Source: Roseibium salinum
GTDB taxonomy: Bacteria; Pseudomonadota; Alphaproteobacteria; Rhizobiales; Stappiaceae
DNA length: 64,000 nucleotides
NCBI RefSeq assembly: GCF_026240905.1
Contig: NZ_JAPEVI010000003.1
Coordinates: 3,100,001-3,164,000 of the forward strand
Direction: 5' to 3'
Within the stretch, counting starts at the first letter, position 1. Every line of letters begins with the position of its first letter. A model generated the notes under the pieces. The model was not told the origin of the DNA, did not search any database, and saw nothing but the letters and a program-made list of their open reading frames with translations. Positions 18,144-27,787 of the stretch are shown here, one piece after another. A program made the translations under genes and the position numbers.

Positions 18144-19352
18144 GTGATCCGTCGCCTCGTGTGCCTTTTGCTCGTCCTCCCGGCCCTTGCCGCGGCCCTG
18201 CCGGCAGCCGCCGGTCAGTATGATGCCCAATTCCGTCAGTTCCTGAATTCCGAGGTAATCCCGGCGGCCCGGGCGGCGGGCGTCTCGCAGGCGACCATCG
18301 ACCGGGAGCTGGCCGGTCTTGCCCCCGACACCTCCCTTCCCGGCCTTGTCGGACCGGGCGGCCGGGGAAAGTCGCCGGAAGTCAACTTCCAGGCGGAGTT
18401 TCGCACGCCCGCGCGCTATTTCCGCGACAGCCAGTTCAACGCGCTCGTTCCCGGCGGCCGCCGGCTGATGCAGAAACATGCCGGCACGCTCGGCGCCATC
18501 GAGGCCCGGTACGGCGTCCCGAGGCGTATCATCCTGGCGATCTGGGCGCGGGAGTCGGGCTATGGCGGGGCGAAGATCCCCTATGATGCGGTGCGGGTTC
18601 TGGCGACGCAGGCCTTCATGGGCCAGCGGCCGGATTTCTTCAAGGGCGAGCTGGTTGCGGCGCTGAAGATCCTGCAGAACGGCGACGTCTCGCGCAGTGC
18701 CATGAAGAGCTCGTGGGGCGGGGCCATGGGCCAGCCGCAGTTCCTGCCCTCGTCCTTCCTGAAATATGCCGTCGACTTCGACGGCGACGGCAAGCGCAAC
18801 ATCTGGACGTCTGAGGTCGATACCATGGCCTCGATCGCCCATTACCTTTCCGCCCATGGCTGGCTGACAGGCCGGGACTGGGGCTATGAGGTCCATCTGC
18901 CCAATACCATTTCGTGCACCCGCGAGGGGCCGGACAACCGCCAGAAGATTTCCACCTTCGTGCGCGAAGGCGTCAAGCGCGTGAGCGGCAAGCCCTTTCC
19001 CGATCATGAGCTGAACCAGCCGGGCAATATCCTATTGCCCGCCGGCCGCTATGGTCCCGCCTTCATCGCCACGGAGAACTTCTATGTACTGAAGGCTTAT
19101 AACGAGAGCGACACTTACGCGCTGTTTGTCGGGCACCTGGCCGACCGCTACGGCAACAACCAGGGCTTTGCCGGCGACTGGAAGCCGATGAAGGAAACCA
19201 CCCGCGGGGCTGTCCGGAACCTTCAGGAGCGCCTGCAGAGACTCGGCCACGATGTCGGCGGAGCCGACGGGCTCATCGGTTTCAAGACCCGCCGCTCCAT
19301 CGGCAAGGATCAGGAAAAGAACGGATTCTTTGCCACCTGCTGGGTGGGGTGA
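18144..19352 (+). CDS. Lytic murein transglycosylase (MltB/SLT2 family) with C-terminal peptidoglycan-binding domain
   Basis: The enzyme cleaves the glycan strand of peptidoglycan with 1,6-anhydro product formation. After a Sec signal peptide (LVCLLLVLPALAAALPAAAG) comes an SLT2 domain with the catalytic Glu in ILAIWARESGYGG. Further signatures are AMKSSWGGAMGQPQFLPSSFLKY and DFDGDGKRNIW. A PG_binding_1 domain occupies the last 60 residues (RNLQERLQRLGHDVGGADGLIG). I chose the GTG at 18144 because GGAG lies 8 bases upstream and the signal peptide starts there; an ATG at 18105 would add 13 residues. No lipobox is seen, so the protein is probably soluble in the periplasm. Confidence 0.93.
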   Translation: MIRRLVCLLLVLPALAAALPAAAGQYDAQFRQFLNSEVIPAARAAGVSQATIDRELAGLAPDTSLPGLVGPGGRGKSPEVNFQAEFRTPARYFRDSQFNALVPGGRRLMQKHAGTLGAIEARYGVPRRIILAIWARESGYGGAKIPYDAVRVLATQAFMGQRPDFFKGELVAALKILQNGDVSRSAMKSSWGGAMGQPQFLPSSFLKYAVDFDGDGKRNIWTSEVDTMASIAHYLSAHGWLTGRDWGYEVHLPNTISCTREGPDNRQKISTFVREGVKRVSGKPFPDHELNQPGNILLPAGRYGPAFIATENFYVLKAYNESDTYALFVGHLADRYGNNQGFAGDWKPMKETTRGAVRNLQERLQRLGHDVGGADGLIGFKTRRSIGKDQEKNGFFATCWVG

Positions 19353-19422
19353 TGTCGCGGGCCATTCGCGAACCTCACGCCGGCGCGCCGCACAAGCGGC
19401 TCTACTCGCGCCGCCAATGGAC

Positions 19423-21183
19423 CTACGGTTCCCCGCCCGCTCCGCTTTCCTTCGCAATCTGCCGCAGGGCACCGGCGATGGTCGACTTGTAGCGGACGTC
19501 CGGCGGACGCACGTGGTGGGTGATCAGCATGCGCAGCGTCTGTTGCGAAGCGCCGGTGATGAAGAAGCGCACGCCCGCCCGCTTCGCCTTGCGCACCGAG
19601 CCTTCGATGACGCTGGCGGCCGTGGAATCCAGGAACGGCACCGCCGAGCAGTCCAGGATGAAGTTGCGCCTCTTGTCGGCAATGTGGTCGAGCACCGAGC
19701 CGACGGTGGAGGCAGCGCCAAAGAAGAAGGCGCCGGAAATCCGGTAGATGACCGTATCCGGGTTGCTTGCGGTTTCCGCCTGGTAGGCCTCCCGCTGGCC
19801 GTTGCTGCTGTCAGCGACATCGTCGAGCGACGGCAGGGCCTGCATTTCGACCGAAATCGCCTTCGACATGCGGCCGATGAAGAGCACGGCGCCGAGGGCA
19901 AAGCCGACGACGATGCCCTCCGTCAGGTCACGGAAGACGACCAGCAGGAACGTGACCATCAGCACGAGCGCATCGCCGCGCGAGGAACGCAGGAGCGCGG
20001 CGAAGGCATGCTTTTCGATCATGTTCCAGGCGACGACGGCCAGAACGCCGGCCAGGGCGGCGAGCGGGATATAGCTGGCCAGCGGGGCCGCCACCAGCAT
20101 GAAGCCGAGCAGAAACAGGGCGTGCAGCATCCCTGACACCGGCCCATGCGCCCCGGCCCGGACATTGGTCGCTGTACGCGCGATGGTGCCTGTCGCGCAG
20201 ATGCCGCCGAAAAGCGCCGAAGCGATGTTGGCCACGCCCTGTGCGACGAGTTCGCAGTTGGAGCGGTGACGGCGCCCGGTCATGCCGTCGGCCACAACGG
20301 CGGACAGAAGGGATTCGATCGAGCCCAGCAAGGCAAATGCAATCGCGTCCGGCAGGACGGCCAGCACGGTTGCAACGTCGAGCGGCGGCAGGGACGGCAG
20401 CGGCAGGCTGCGCGGGATACCGCCGAAGCGGGAGCCGATCGTCTCCACCGGCAGCGCCAGGACGGCGGCCAGAACCGAAGCCGCGGCGACCGCAATCAGC
20501 ATGCCCGGCCAGCCCGGCCGCAGGCGTTTCAGACCGGAAATCGTGAAGATGGTGAGTGCCGCCAGGGCGATCGCTGCCGAGTTGAAGGTCGGGAGAGCCT
20601 CGGCGAGGACGGTGAGTTTTTCCACGAATTCGCCGGGCACCTCGCCCGCCACGGTCAGGCCGAACAGGTCCTTGAGCTGGCTGGAAAAGATGATGACGGC
20701 GATGCCGGCGGTAAAGCCGACCGTTACCGGATAGGGAATGAACTTGATATAGGTGCCTATCCTGAGATAGCCGGCGGCGAGCATAAAGACGCCCGACATC
20801 ATGGTTGCCAGAAGCAAGCCGTCGATCCCATGGCGATGCACGCTCGCAGCGACCAGCACGATGAAGGCACCGGCCGGACCACCGATCTGGAACCGGCTGC
20901 CGCCAAGGGCCGAGATCAGGAAACCGCCGATGATGGCCGTGTAGAGACCGCGCTCGGGCGAAACGCCGGAGGCGATGGCAATCGCCATCGACAGCGGCAA
21001 CGCCACGATGGCCACGGTCAGCCCGGCGACTGCGTCGGTGCGCAGTTGCACCCAGCCGTAGCCTTCGCGCATCACGGTGACGAGCTTGGGAGTGAACAGC
21101 TCCACAAATGTCGGAGCGGAAACCGGTGCCGCCCGCGGGCTACCCGATCCAGCAGCTGCTTGCGCCTGTCGTGAAGACTCCAT
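19423..21183 (-). CDS. SulP-family inorganic anion transporter with STAS domain
   Basis: The 586-residue protein has roughly eleven to twelve membrane segments with SulP signatures (DAVAGLTVAIVALPLSMA, PERGLYTAIIGGF, GGPAGAFIVLV, ESLLSAVVADGMTG) and a cytoplasmic C-terminal STAS domain from about residue 460 (DTVIYRISGAFFFGAA, NFILDCSAVPFLDSTA). SulP proteins carry sulfate, bicarbonate or other anions; the substrate cannot be told. A small XRE regulator gene lies 83 bases upstream on the same strand, so the two probably form one unit. Confidence 0.92.
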   Translation of the reverse strand: MESSRQAQAAAGSGSPRAAPVSAPTFVELFTPKLVTVMREGYGWVQLRTDAVAGLTVAIVALPLSMAIAIASGVSPERGLYTAIIGGFLISALGGSRFQIGGPAGAFIVLVAASVHRHGIDGLLLATMMSGVFMLAAGYLRIGTYIKFIPYPVTVGFTAGIAVIIFSSQLKDLFGLTVAGEVPGEFVEKLTVLAEALPTFNSAAIALAALTIFTISGLKRLRPGWPGMLIAVAAASVLAAVLALPVETIGSRFGGIPRSLPLPSLPPLDVATVLAVLPDAIAFALLGSIESLLSAVVADGMTGRRHRSNCELVAQGVANIASALFGGICATGTIARTATNVRAGAHGPVSGMLHALFLLGFMLVAAPLASYIPLAALAGVLAVVAWNMIEKHAFAALLRSSRGDALVLMVTFLLVVFRDLTEGIVVGFALGAVLFIGRMSKAISVEMQALPSLDDVADSSNGQREAYQAETASNPDTVIYRISGAFFFGAASTVGSVLDHIADKRRNFILDCSAVPFLDSTAASVIEGSVRKAKRAGVRFFITGASQQTLRMLITHHVRPPDVRYKSTIAGALRQIAKESGAGGEP

Positions 21184-21266
21184 TGTGTCCTTCCTGCCTT
21201 CCTGAAGGCGGCGGGACCGTCGGCACTATGGTCGGCGGATGCCGTCGTTCGAAGTGGTTTTGCGCG

Positions 21267-21542
21267 TCACCCGGCCGCTCGGCCGCCGGGCTGCCCCGGC
21301 TCGATGAGCCGCACGCCTCGGCCGCCGCGCTCGCTCACCTGATTGTCGCTGATCACCTCGACGCCGCAGGCGTTGAGGGCGTCGATCACCCTGGTCAGCG
21401 TCTCGATCACACCGCGCACATTGCCTTCGCTGGCCTCCATGCGCTGGATCGTCGGCACCGACACGCCGGCCTTTTCGGCAAGCGTCTTCTGGTCGATGCC
21501 GGCAAGCGCACGCGCGGCGCGCATCTGAGCGGCTGTGATCAT
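21267..21542 (-). CDS. Small XRE-family HTH regulator upstream of the SulP transporter
   Basis: The 91-residue protein is a single Cro/CI-type helix-turn-helix domain: MRAARALAGIDQKTLAEKAGVSVPTIQRMEASEG, then a helix with VIDALNACGVEVI. GAGGG lies 9 bases before the ATG at 21542. The AT-rich region upstream carries two dyads, one overlapping the likely promoter, which fits autoregulation. It probably controls the SulP gene with which it is cotranscribed. Confidence 0.9.
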   Translation of the reverse strand: MITAAQMRAARALAGIDQKTLAEKAGVSVPTIQRMEASEGNVRGVIETLTRVIDALNACGVEVISDNQVSERGGRGVRLIEPGQPGGRAAG

Positions 21543-21573
21543 ATGAGTTCATCCCTCACTCATGAGTATGCAC

Positions 21574-21612
21574 TATTTACATATCAAAGATGATGTTTCA
21601 AGCATCATCTTT
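21574..21612 (-). promoter_or_regulatory. Promoter overlapping a perfect dyad, probable XRE operator
   Basis: A perfect 10-bp inverted repeat AAAGATGATG / CATCATCTTT (21586-21595 and 21603-21612) has TTGAAA of the minus strand in its centre (21596-21601). A -10-like TAAATA follows 16 bases later (21574-21579). A protein bound to the dyad would cover the -35 element. A second 10-bp palindrome ACTCATGAGT is at 21558-21567, between the -10 and the start codon. Confidence 0.6.
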
Positions 21613-21802
21613 GGGCAGCGAGGCTTGATACCTGCCCCGGACTGGGCGGCAGCGAGGGCCGGGGCCCGAGAGCCACGGCCTGGATTTTTCGGTGCATTTC
21701 GCGACAATCCGCAGCGCGCCGGCCCCGGCTCTCCGCTTCGCGGCAGCCGGGACGATCAAGCCAGCGCTCATACGGTCACGTGAGCCTGGTGGGGGCCATA
21801 CC

Positions 21803-23437
21803 CTAGGCGCTCACCACCCCTTCCGGGGCGGCTTCCAGGCGGAAGGCGGCGGCCATCAGGGCCTTGGTGTAATCGGTCTGCGGCGCGTCGAAGATCTGCT
21901 CCGCCGGGCCGGATTCCATCACCTTGCCCTGGCGCATGACGACGACTTCGTTGGCGAGCGCCCTGACCACCTTCAGATCGTGGGAGATGAAGAGATAGGC
22001 GAGGCCGTGGGCCTTCTGCAGGTCGCGCAGCAGGTCGACGACCTGGGCCTGGACGCTCATGTCGAGCGCCGAGGTCGGCTCGTCCAGCATGACGAATTTC
22101 GGCTCCAGGACCATGGCCCGCGCGATGGAGATGCGCTGGCGCTGGCCGCCGGAAAACTCGTGCGGATAGCGATGGCGCGTCGATGCGTCGAGGCCGACCT
22201 CCTCGAGCGCCTTGGCCACCTTCCTGTCGCGCTCCTCGGCGGAGATGCCGGGAAAATGCACCTGGAGCCCTTCACCCACGATATTGGCCACCGACATGCG
22301 CGGGGAGAGGGCTCCGAAGGGATCCTGAAAGACGACCTGCATGTCCCGCCGCAGCGGACGCATTTCCTTCCAGGAATTGGTCTGGATTTCCTTGCCGTCG
22401 AACGTGATCCGGCCTTTGGAGGAGATCATGCGCAGGATGGCGAGACCGAGCGTCGTCTTGCCGGAGCCGCTTTCGCCGACGATGCCGAGCGTCTGGCCCT
22501 GCCGGACGGTGACATCGATCCCGTCGACCGCCTTGACGTGGTCGACCGTGCGGCGCATGAGCCCGCGCTTTACCGGGAACCAGACCTTCAGGTCATCCGC
22601 CTGGACGACGATCGGCTTGCTCTTGTCGGTTCTGGGCGGTTCACCCTTCGGCTCGGCGGCCAGAAGATGCCTGGTGTAGTCGTGCTGCGGGCGCTCAAAG
22701 AGGTCGGCCACCGGTCCCTGCTCGACGATCTTGCCGTGGGTCATCACGCATACGCGGTCGGCAAATTTCCGCACAATGCCCAGATCGTGGGTGATGAACA
22801 GCATGGCCATGCCGAGCCGGCTTTGCAGGTCCTTGAGCAATTGCAGGATCTGCGCCTGCACCGTCACATCGAGCGCGGTGGTCGGCTCGTCGGCGATCAG
22901 GAGATCAGGTTCGTTGGCGAGCGACATGGCGATCATGACGCGCTGGCGCTGGCCGCCGGAAAGCTGATGCGGATAGGATTTCAGGCGCGTCTTAGGCTCG
23001 GCGATGCCGACCTGGCCGAGCAGTTCCAGCACACGCGCCCTTGCCTGGTTGTCGCCCATGCCGCGGTGGATCTTCAGCACTTCCGCGATCTGCTTTTCCA
23101 CCGTGTGCAACGGATTGAGCGAGGTCATCGGCTCCTGGAAGATCATCGACACGACGTTGCCGCGCACCTTGCGCATCTCGCTCTCGCCGGCCTGCAGAAG
23201 ATCCTTGCCGCCCATTTCGATCCGGCCGGAAGGATGCGAAGCCGCCGGATAGGGCAGCAGTTTCAGCACCGAGAGGGCGCAAACGGACTTGCCCGACCCG
23301 CTCTCGCCGACCAGCGCGACCGTCTCTCCCTTTCGGATGTCGAAGGAGATCCGGTCGACGGCGAGGGTTTCGCGGCCGCCCTGGGTGAAGGCGACCGACA
23401 GGTCCTTTATGGAAAGGAGGGTCTCGTCTGCCATCAT
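21803..23437 (-). CDS. yejF: Oligopeptide ABC transporter, double ATPase subunit (YejF type)
   Basis: The 544-residue protein is a fusion of two ABC ATPases. The first has Walker [13 protein letters not shown], signature [16 protein letters not shown] and Walker [14 protein letters not shown]; the second has [28 protein letters not shown] and [12 protein letters not shown]. Both carry peptide-transporter C-terminal extensions ([26 protein letters not shown]). It energises uptake through YejB and YejE. The start MMADE is chosen because GAGGA lies just upstream; it starts eight bases past the yejE stop. It is the last gene of the operon. Confidence 0.93.
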   Translation of the reverse strand: MMADETLLSIKDLSVAFTQGGRETLAVDRISFDIRKGETVALVGESGSGKSVCALSVLKLLPYPAASHPSGRIEMGGKDLLQAGESEMRKVRGNVVSMIFQEPMTSLNPLHTVEKQIAEVLKIHRGMGDNQARARVLELLGQVGIAEPKTRLKSYPHQLSGGQRQRVMIAMSLANEPDLLIADEPTTALDVTVQAQILQLLKDLQSRLGMAMLFITHDLGIVRKFADRVCVMTHGKIVEQGPVADLFERPQHDYTRHLLAAEPKGEPPRTDKSKPIVVQADDLKVWFPVKRGLMRRTVDHVKAVDGIDVTVRQGQTLGIVGESGSGKTTLGLAILRMISSKGRITFDGKEIQTNSWKEMRPLRRDMQVVFQDPFGALSPRMSVANIVGEGLQVHFPGISAEERDRKVAKALEEVGLDASTRHRYPHEFSGGQRQRISIARAMVLEPKFVMLDEPTSALDMSVQAQVVDLLRDLQKAHGLAYLFISHDLKVVRALANEVVVMRQGKVMESGPAEQIFDAPQTDYTKALMAAAFRLEAAPEGVVSA

Positions 23438-23444
23438 GTCCTCG

Positions 23445-24668
23445 TTACGCCATGCTCTTGCGCGGATCGAACGCATCGCGCACCGCTTCGCCGATGAAGA
23501 TCAGCAGGCTCAGCATCAGCGAGATGACGATAAATCCGGTTATGCCCAGCCACGGGGCCTGAAGGTTGTTTTTGCCCTGAGCCAGAAGCTCGCCGAGCGA
23601 TGCGGAGCCGGGCGGCAGGCCGAAGCCCAGGAAATCCAGGGCGGTCAGGGTCGAGATCGAACCATTCAGGATGAACGGCATGAAGGTGAGCGTTGCCACC
23701 ATGGCATTGGGCAGCAGGTGCCGCCACATGATGACCCCGTTGGAAACGCCAAGAGCGCGGGCGGCTGAAATGTATTCGAAATTCCGGCCGCGCAGGAACT
23801 CCGCCCGCACCACGCCGACCAGGGCCACCCAGGAAAAGGCGAGCAGAATGGTGAACAGCGTCCAGAAACCGGGCACCAGGAACGAGGAGACGATCAGGAT
23901 CAGGTAGAGCGTCGGGATCGCCGTCCAGATCTCGATGAACCGCTGGAAGATGAGGTCGAGCCAGCCGCCGTAATACCCCTGCACCGCGCCGGCCGCGACA
24001 CCGATGACGGAGGAGGCCAGCGTCAGGGCCAGGCCGAACAGGACGGATATGCGGAAGCCGTAGATCAGGCGGGCCAGAACATCGCGGCCCTGATCGTCGG
24101 TCCCCACCCAGTTCCAGTTGCCGATGACGCAGTTGGGGTCATCCACACCGAGCGGATAGCGCGAGCAGCGCTGCTCCTTGTCCATCATCCAGGAGGGCGG
24201 CGCGGGCGCCGGAACCGGGATGTCGCGGTTCACCGTCCGGTAGGAATAGCGGACCGGCGGCCACAGCATCCAGCCGTTGGCATTTATCTCGTCCTGAACG
24301 AACGGATCGCGATAGTCGGTCACCGCCAGGAAGCCGCCGAACTTCTCTTCCGGATAATCGACAAAGACAGGCGCCAACAGCTCGCCCTTGTAGGAGACGA
24401 GGATCGGCCGGTCGTTGGTTATGAATTCGGCAAGCATCGCCAGGACGAACAGAACCAGGAAAATCCAGAGCGACCAGTAGCCCCGCCTGTTGGCCTTGAA
24501 ATTGGCAAGCCTGCGCTGGTTGATCGGCGACAGGCGCGATTTTTTCAGGGGCGCGGCGTCATGTGTTTGCGTGGAGCCCTGTGCGTGATCGCCGCCGGGC
24601 CTCACGTTGGCGTGGCGCCCGCTTTCCGGGGCGTAGGTGTCCGCATCGGTGCCATGATCGGGTGTCAT
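23445..24668 (-). CDS. yejE: Oligopeptide ABC transporter permease (YejE type)
   Basis: The 407-residue permease has a long hydrophilic N-terminus, a first helix LWIFLVLFVLAMLAEFI, and a large periplasmic section that includes FGGFLAVTDYRDPFVQDEI, typical of YejE. The transport core carries the EAA-loop region EYISAARALGVSNGVIMWRHLLPN. It pairs with YejB; the genes are 3 bases apart. E. coli YejABEF imports microcin C and N-formylated peptides; rhizobial homologues act in antimicrobial peptide tolerance. Confidence 0.93.
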   Translation of the reverse strand: MTPDHGTDADTYAPESGRHANVRPGGDHAQGSTQTHDAAPLKKSRLSPINQRRLANFKANRRGYWSLWIFLVLFVLAMLAEFITNDRPILVSYKGELLAPVFVDYPEEKFGGFLAVTDYRDPFVQDEINANGWMLWPPVRYSYRTVNRDIPVPAPAPPSWMMDKEQRCSRYPLGVDDPNCVIGNWNWVGTDDQGRDVLARLIYGFRISVLFGLALTLASSVIGVAAGAVQGYYGGWLDLIFQRFIEIWTAIPTLYLILIVSSFLVPGFWTLFTILLAFSWVALVGVVRAEFLRGRNFEYISAARALGVSNGVIMWRHLLPNAMVATLTFMPFILNGSISTLTALDFLGFGLPPGSASLGELLAQGKNNLQAPWLGITGFIVISLMLSLLIFIGEAVRDAFDPRKSMA

Positions 24669-24671
24669 CGA

Positions 24672-25790
24672 TCAGACCTCCCTGCTCTCGAAATCGATCC
24701 GCGGATCGATCCACATGTAGGTGAGGTCGGAGATCAGATTGACCAGCAGTCCCATCAGCGAAAAGATGTAGAGCGTGGCAAACACGACCGCATAGTCGCG
24801 GTTGATGACGGATTCGAAACCCAACAGGCCCAGGCCGTCGAGCGAGAAGATCTGCTCGATCAGCAGCGCGCCGGCAAAGAACGAGGAGATGAACGCGCCG
24901 GGGAAACCCGCGACCACGATCAGCATGGCATTGCGGAAAACGTGGCCGTAGAGAACCTGGCGATCGGTCAGGCCCTTTGCCCGCGCGGTGATCACATACT
25001 GCTTGCGGATTTCATCGAGGAACGAGTTCTTGGTCAGCAGCGTGAGCGTTGCGAATGCGGACAGGGCCATGGCGGTGAGCGGCAGGGCAAGGTGCCAGAA
25101 GTAGTCGACGATGCGCGCCGGCCACGACAGTTCCTCCCAGTTGTCCGATACGAGACCGCGCAAGGGGAACAGATCCCAGAAGGACCCGCCCGCAAAAAGC
25201 ACAATCAGGAGAACGGCGAAGAGGAAGCCGGGAATGGCGTAGGCCACGATGATCACGCCCGATGTCCAGATATCGAACCGGGACCCGTCGCTGACCGCCT
25301 TCCTGATCCCCAGCGGAATGGAGATCAGATAGGATATCAGGGTCATCCAGATCCCCAGGGAGATCGACACCGGCAGCTTCTCGCCAATGAGATCGAGGAT
25401 CTTCACGTCCCTGAAATAACTCTCGCCGAAATCGAACCGGGCGTAATCCCAGAGCATGTTCAGGAAGCGTTCGAGCGGCGGTTTGTCGAATCCGAACTGC
25501 ACCTCCAGTTCCTTGATGAACTCCGGATCGAGCCCCTGGGCACCCCGGTATTTGGAGGTCACTCCGGCCCCTCCGCCGCTTCCGCCCGACGCATCGTTTC
25601 CGGCACCGCCCATATCGCCGCCGCCCCCGCCGATGCGGGAGGTTGCCGAAACGTCGGTGCCCTGCAATTGCGCAATGACCCGCTCGATCGGGCCACCGGG
25701 CGCGAACTGGATGATCGCGAAGTTGATTGCCATGATCCCGACCAGCGTCGGGATCATCAGCAGTATGCGGCGAAGAATATAGGCGCCCAT
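24672..25790 (-). CDS. yejB: Oligopeptide ABC transporter permease (YejB type) with glycine-rich insert
   Basis: This 372-residue DppB-like permease begins [19 protein letters not shown], followed by the family segment [15 protein letters not shown]. Later membrane helices surround the EAA motif [25 protein letters not shown]. About residues 52-76 form a low-complexity Gly-rich insert ([11 protein letters not shown]...) in the first periplasmic loop, which I regard as a known variable region of YejB proteins. It begins 101 bases after the first binding-protein gene, the only real gap in the operon. Confidence 0.93.
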   Translation of the reverse strand: MGAYILRRILLMIPTLVGIMAINFAIIQFAPGGPIERVIAQLQGTDVSATSRIGGGGGDMGGAGNDASGGSGGGAGVTSKYRGAQGLDPEFIKELEVQFGFDKPPLERFLNMLWDYARFDFGESYFRDVKILDLIGEKLPVSISLGIWMTLISYLISIPLGIRKAVSDGSRFDIWTSGVIIVAYAIPGFLFAVLLIVLFAGGSFWDLFPLRGLVSDNWEELSWPARIVDYFWHLALPLTAMALSAFATLTLLTKNSFLDEIRKQYVITARAKGLTDRQVLYGHVFRNAMLIVVAGFPGAFISSFFAGALLIEQIFSLDGLGLLGFESVINRDYAVVFATLYIFSLMGLLVNLISDLTYMWIDPRIDFESREV

Positions 25791-25891
25791 GAAGCTCGCG
25801 CAGTCCCCTTGGTTATTGGCCTTCTGAAGCGGGCCGGAGATAACACCTGACTACTCAGTGTGTTCGTAATGTGAAAGCCTTTGGTCGGACC

Positions 25892-27787
25892 CTAACTGCC
25901 TTTGCCGAGTTTTGCCGCCTTTTCCTTGTCTATCCACCAGAGTTCTTCAACAGGGAAGAAATAGCGAGGCGGTTCTTCCGGATAACCGTAGATATCCCAC
26001 ATCGCAACGGTATGGATGTTCTTGTACCACTGCGGTATCCAGTAATGCCCGGCCCGCAGCACCCGGTCCAGGGCCCGGGCGGCGGTGGTCATTTCCTCGC
26101 GCGACCGGGAGGCAATCACCTTGTCGATCAGCGCATCGACGACGGGGCTGGCAATGCCGGCGACATTGTAGCTGCCCGGTATCGCGGCCGCCCTTGATCC
26201 CCATATGTCGCGGATGCTGTCGGACAGCGTGGCGTCAAGGCTGAACCTGCGGCTGGCGATATCGAAATCATAGTCGTTCAGCCGCGACTGGTATTGCGCC
26301 GGATCGACGACGCGCAGGTTCGCCTTGATCCCCAGTCTCTCCAGGTTCTTGATCAGCGGATTGGTAATCCGTTCAAAAGCCGTCGTGTTGTTCAGGAACT
26401 CGATCGTCAACGGGCCTCCGTCCGGACCGACCAGCATGCCTCCCCGGCGCTCATAACCTGCCTCTTTCAGCAGGTTGCTTGCCTTGCGCAACTGGCTGCG
26501 GTCATTGCCGGAGCCGTCGCTGACCGGCGGCATGATCGGCTCACCGAAGACGGTTTCGGGCAGTTGGTCGCGGAACGGTTCCAGAAGGGCCAGTTCTTCC
26601 GGCCGGGGCGGCCCGACCGCTTTCATGTCGGAGTTTTCGAAAAACGACTGTGTCCGCACGTACAGCCCGTGGAACAGGTTCTTGTTGGACCATTCGAAAT
26701 CGAAAGCATAGCCGAGTGCCTCGCGAACGCGAGGATCCTGGAATTTCTCCCGCCGCGTGTTGATGAACCAGCCCTGAGCTCCGGACGGGCGCCCGTCCGG
26801 AAATTCCGTGCGCACGACCTTGCCTTCTTCAAATGCGGGGAAATTGTATTCCGTCGCCCACGTCTTGGAGACGAATTCCTCCCTGTAGAGCACATTGCCT
26901 TTCTTGAAGGCCTCGAACGCCACCTGCTGTTCGCGGAAAAACTCGATCCGGAGAACGGCGAAATTGTAGCTTCCCACCACGACGGGCAGTTCCTTGGCCC
27001 AGTAGTTCTCGACGCGGTGGTATTCGACATAGCGCCCGACAGCCTGCTTGCCGACCTTGTACGGGCCGGAGGACAGGGGCGGCGTCAATGTCGACTGCTT
27101 GAAGTCGTAGGCCGTATAATACCGCTTGGAAAAGATCGGAATGGTGGAGGCGATCTCCAGCGGCAACTGACGCGCCTGGGTTCCGTCGAACACAAGAACG
27201 ACCCGGTAAGTGTCCACAACCTCCACTTCCTTCAGCGCATTCAGCGGCTGGCTCAGCATCGGGTGGCCATCCGCCTTGATCAGCATGAGCGAAAAGGCGA
27301 CATCCTCGGCCGTCAGCTTCGAACCGTCATGGAACCGCGCCGCGGGCCGCAGATTGAACGTGAAGACGTTGCGGTCTTCGGAAACCTCGACCGTTTCGGC
27401 GACCAGCCCGTAGACGGCGTCCGGCTCGTCCCAGGCCCGCACCATGAGCGTGTCGAAACACAGCTCCATGCGTGGCGGCGCATCTCCTTTCAAGATGAAG
27501 GAATTGAAGGTGTTATAGGTCTGGACGTTCTGGTTGTAATACCAGTAGGGCGCCTGAAACGAGAAGGTCCCGCCCTTCGGGGCATTCGGATTGACATAGT
27601 CGAAATACCTGAAGTCCGGCCCGTATTTCAGGTTGCCGAACACGGAAACGCCGTGCTGGGGGCCGTTCACGGGAGGCTCTTCGGCGGCCAGCGCAGCCCC
27701 TCGCCTCCAGGGCACCGCGGCCAGCAGCGCCGCCGCACCCGTGAGTTTCAGCACTCGCCTGCGGGATGGAAAGGAAAACCCGCTCAT
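25892..27787 (-). CDS. Peptide-binding protein of the ABC transporter (family 5, YejA type), Tat-like signal
   Basis: The 631-residue extracellular solute-binding protein family 5 member captures oligopeptides in the periplasm. The N-terminus SRRRVLKLTGAAALLAAVPW has paired arginines before a mild hydrophobic core, as in Tat signals. The mature part shows GNLKYGPDFRYFDYVNPNAPKGG, FNSFILKG, ELCFDTLMVRAWDEPDAVYGLVAE and PAARFHDGSKLTAEDV, characteristic of YejA-like proteins. The ATG at 27787 overlaps the stop of the upstream paralogue by four bases (ATGA). It is closely similar in layout to the adjacent binding protein, so a tandem duplication is likely. Confidence 0.92.
   Translation of the reverse strand: MSGFSFPSRRRVLKLTGAAALLAAVPWRRGAALAAEEPPVNGPQHGVSVFGNLKYGPDFRYFDYVNPNAPKGGTFSFQAPYWYYNQNVQTYNTFNSFILKGDAPPRMELCFDTLMVRAWDEPDAVYGLVAETVEVSEDRNVFTFNLRPAARFHDGSKLTAEDVAFSLMLIKADGHPMLSQPLNALKEVEVVDTYRVVLVFDGTQARQLPLEIASTIPIFSKRYYTAYDFKQSTLTPPLSSGPYKVGKQAVGRYVEYHRVENYWAKELPVVVGSYNFAVLRIEFFREQQVAFEAFKKGNVLYREEFVSKTWATEYNFPAFEEGKVVRTEFPDGRPSGAQGWFINTRREKFQDPRVREALGYAFDFEWSNKNLFHGLYVRTQSFFENSDMKAVGPPRPEELALLEPFRDQLPETVFGEPIMPPVSDGSGNDRSQLRKASNLLKEAGYERRGGMLVGPDGGPLTIEFLNNTTAFERITNPLIKNLERLGIKANLRVVDPAQYQSRLNDYDFDIASRRFSLDATLSDSIRDIWGSRAAAIPGSYNVAGIASPVVDALIDKVIASRSREEMTTAARALDRVLRAGHYWIPQWYKNIHTVAMWDIYGYPEEPPRYFFPVEELWWIDKEKAAKLGKGS

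Noticed and set aside
25595..25637. Glycine-rich stretch in yejB as an assembly artefact
   Set aside because: The frame stays open and a Gly-rich variable loop at this place is, as far as I know, usual in YejB proteins.
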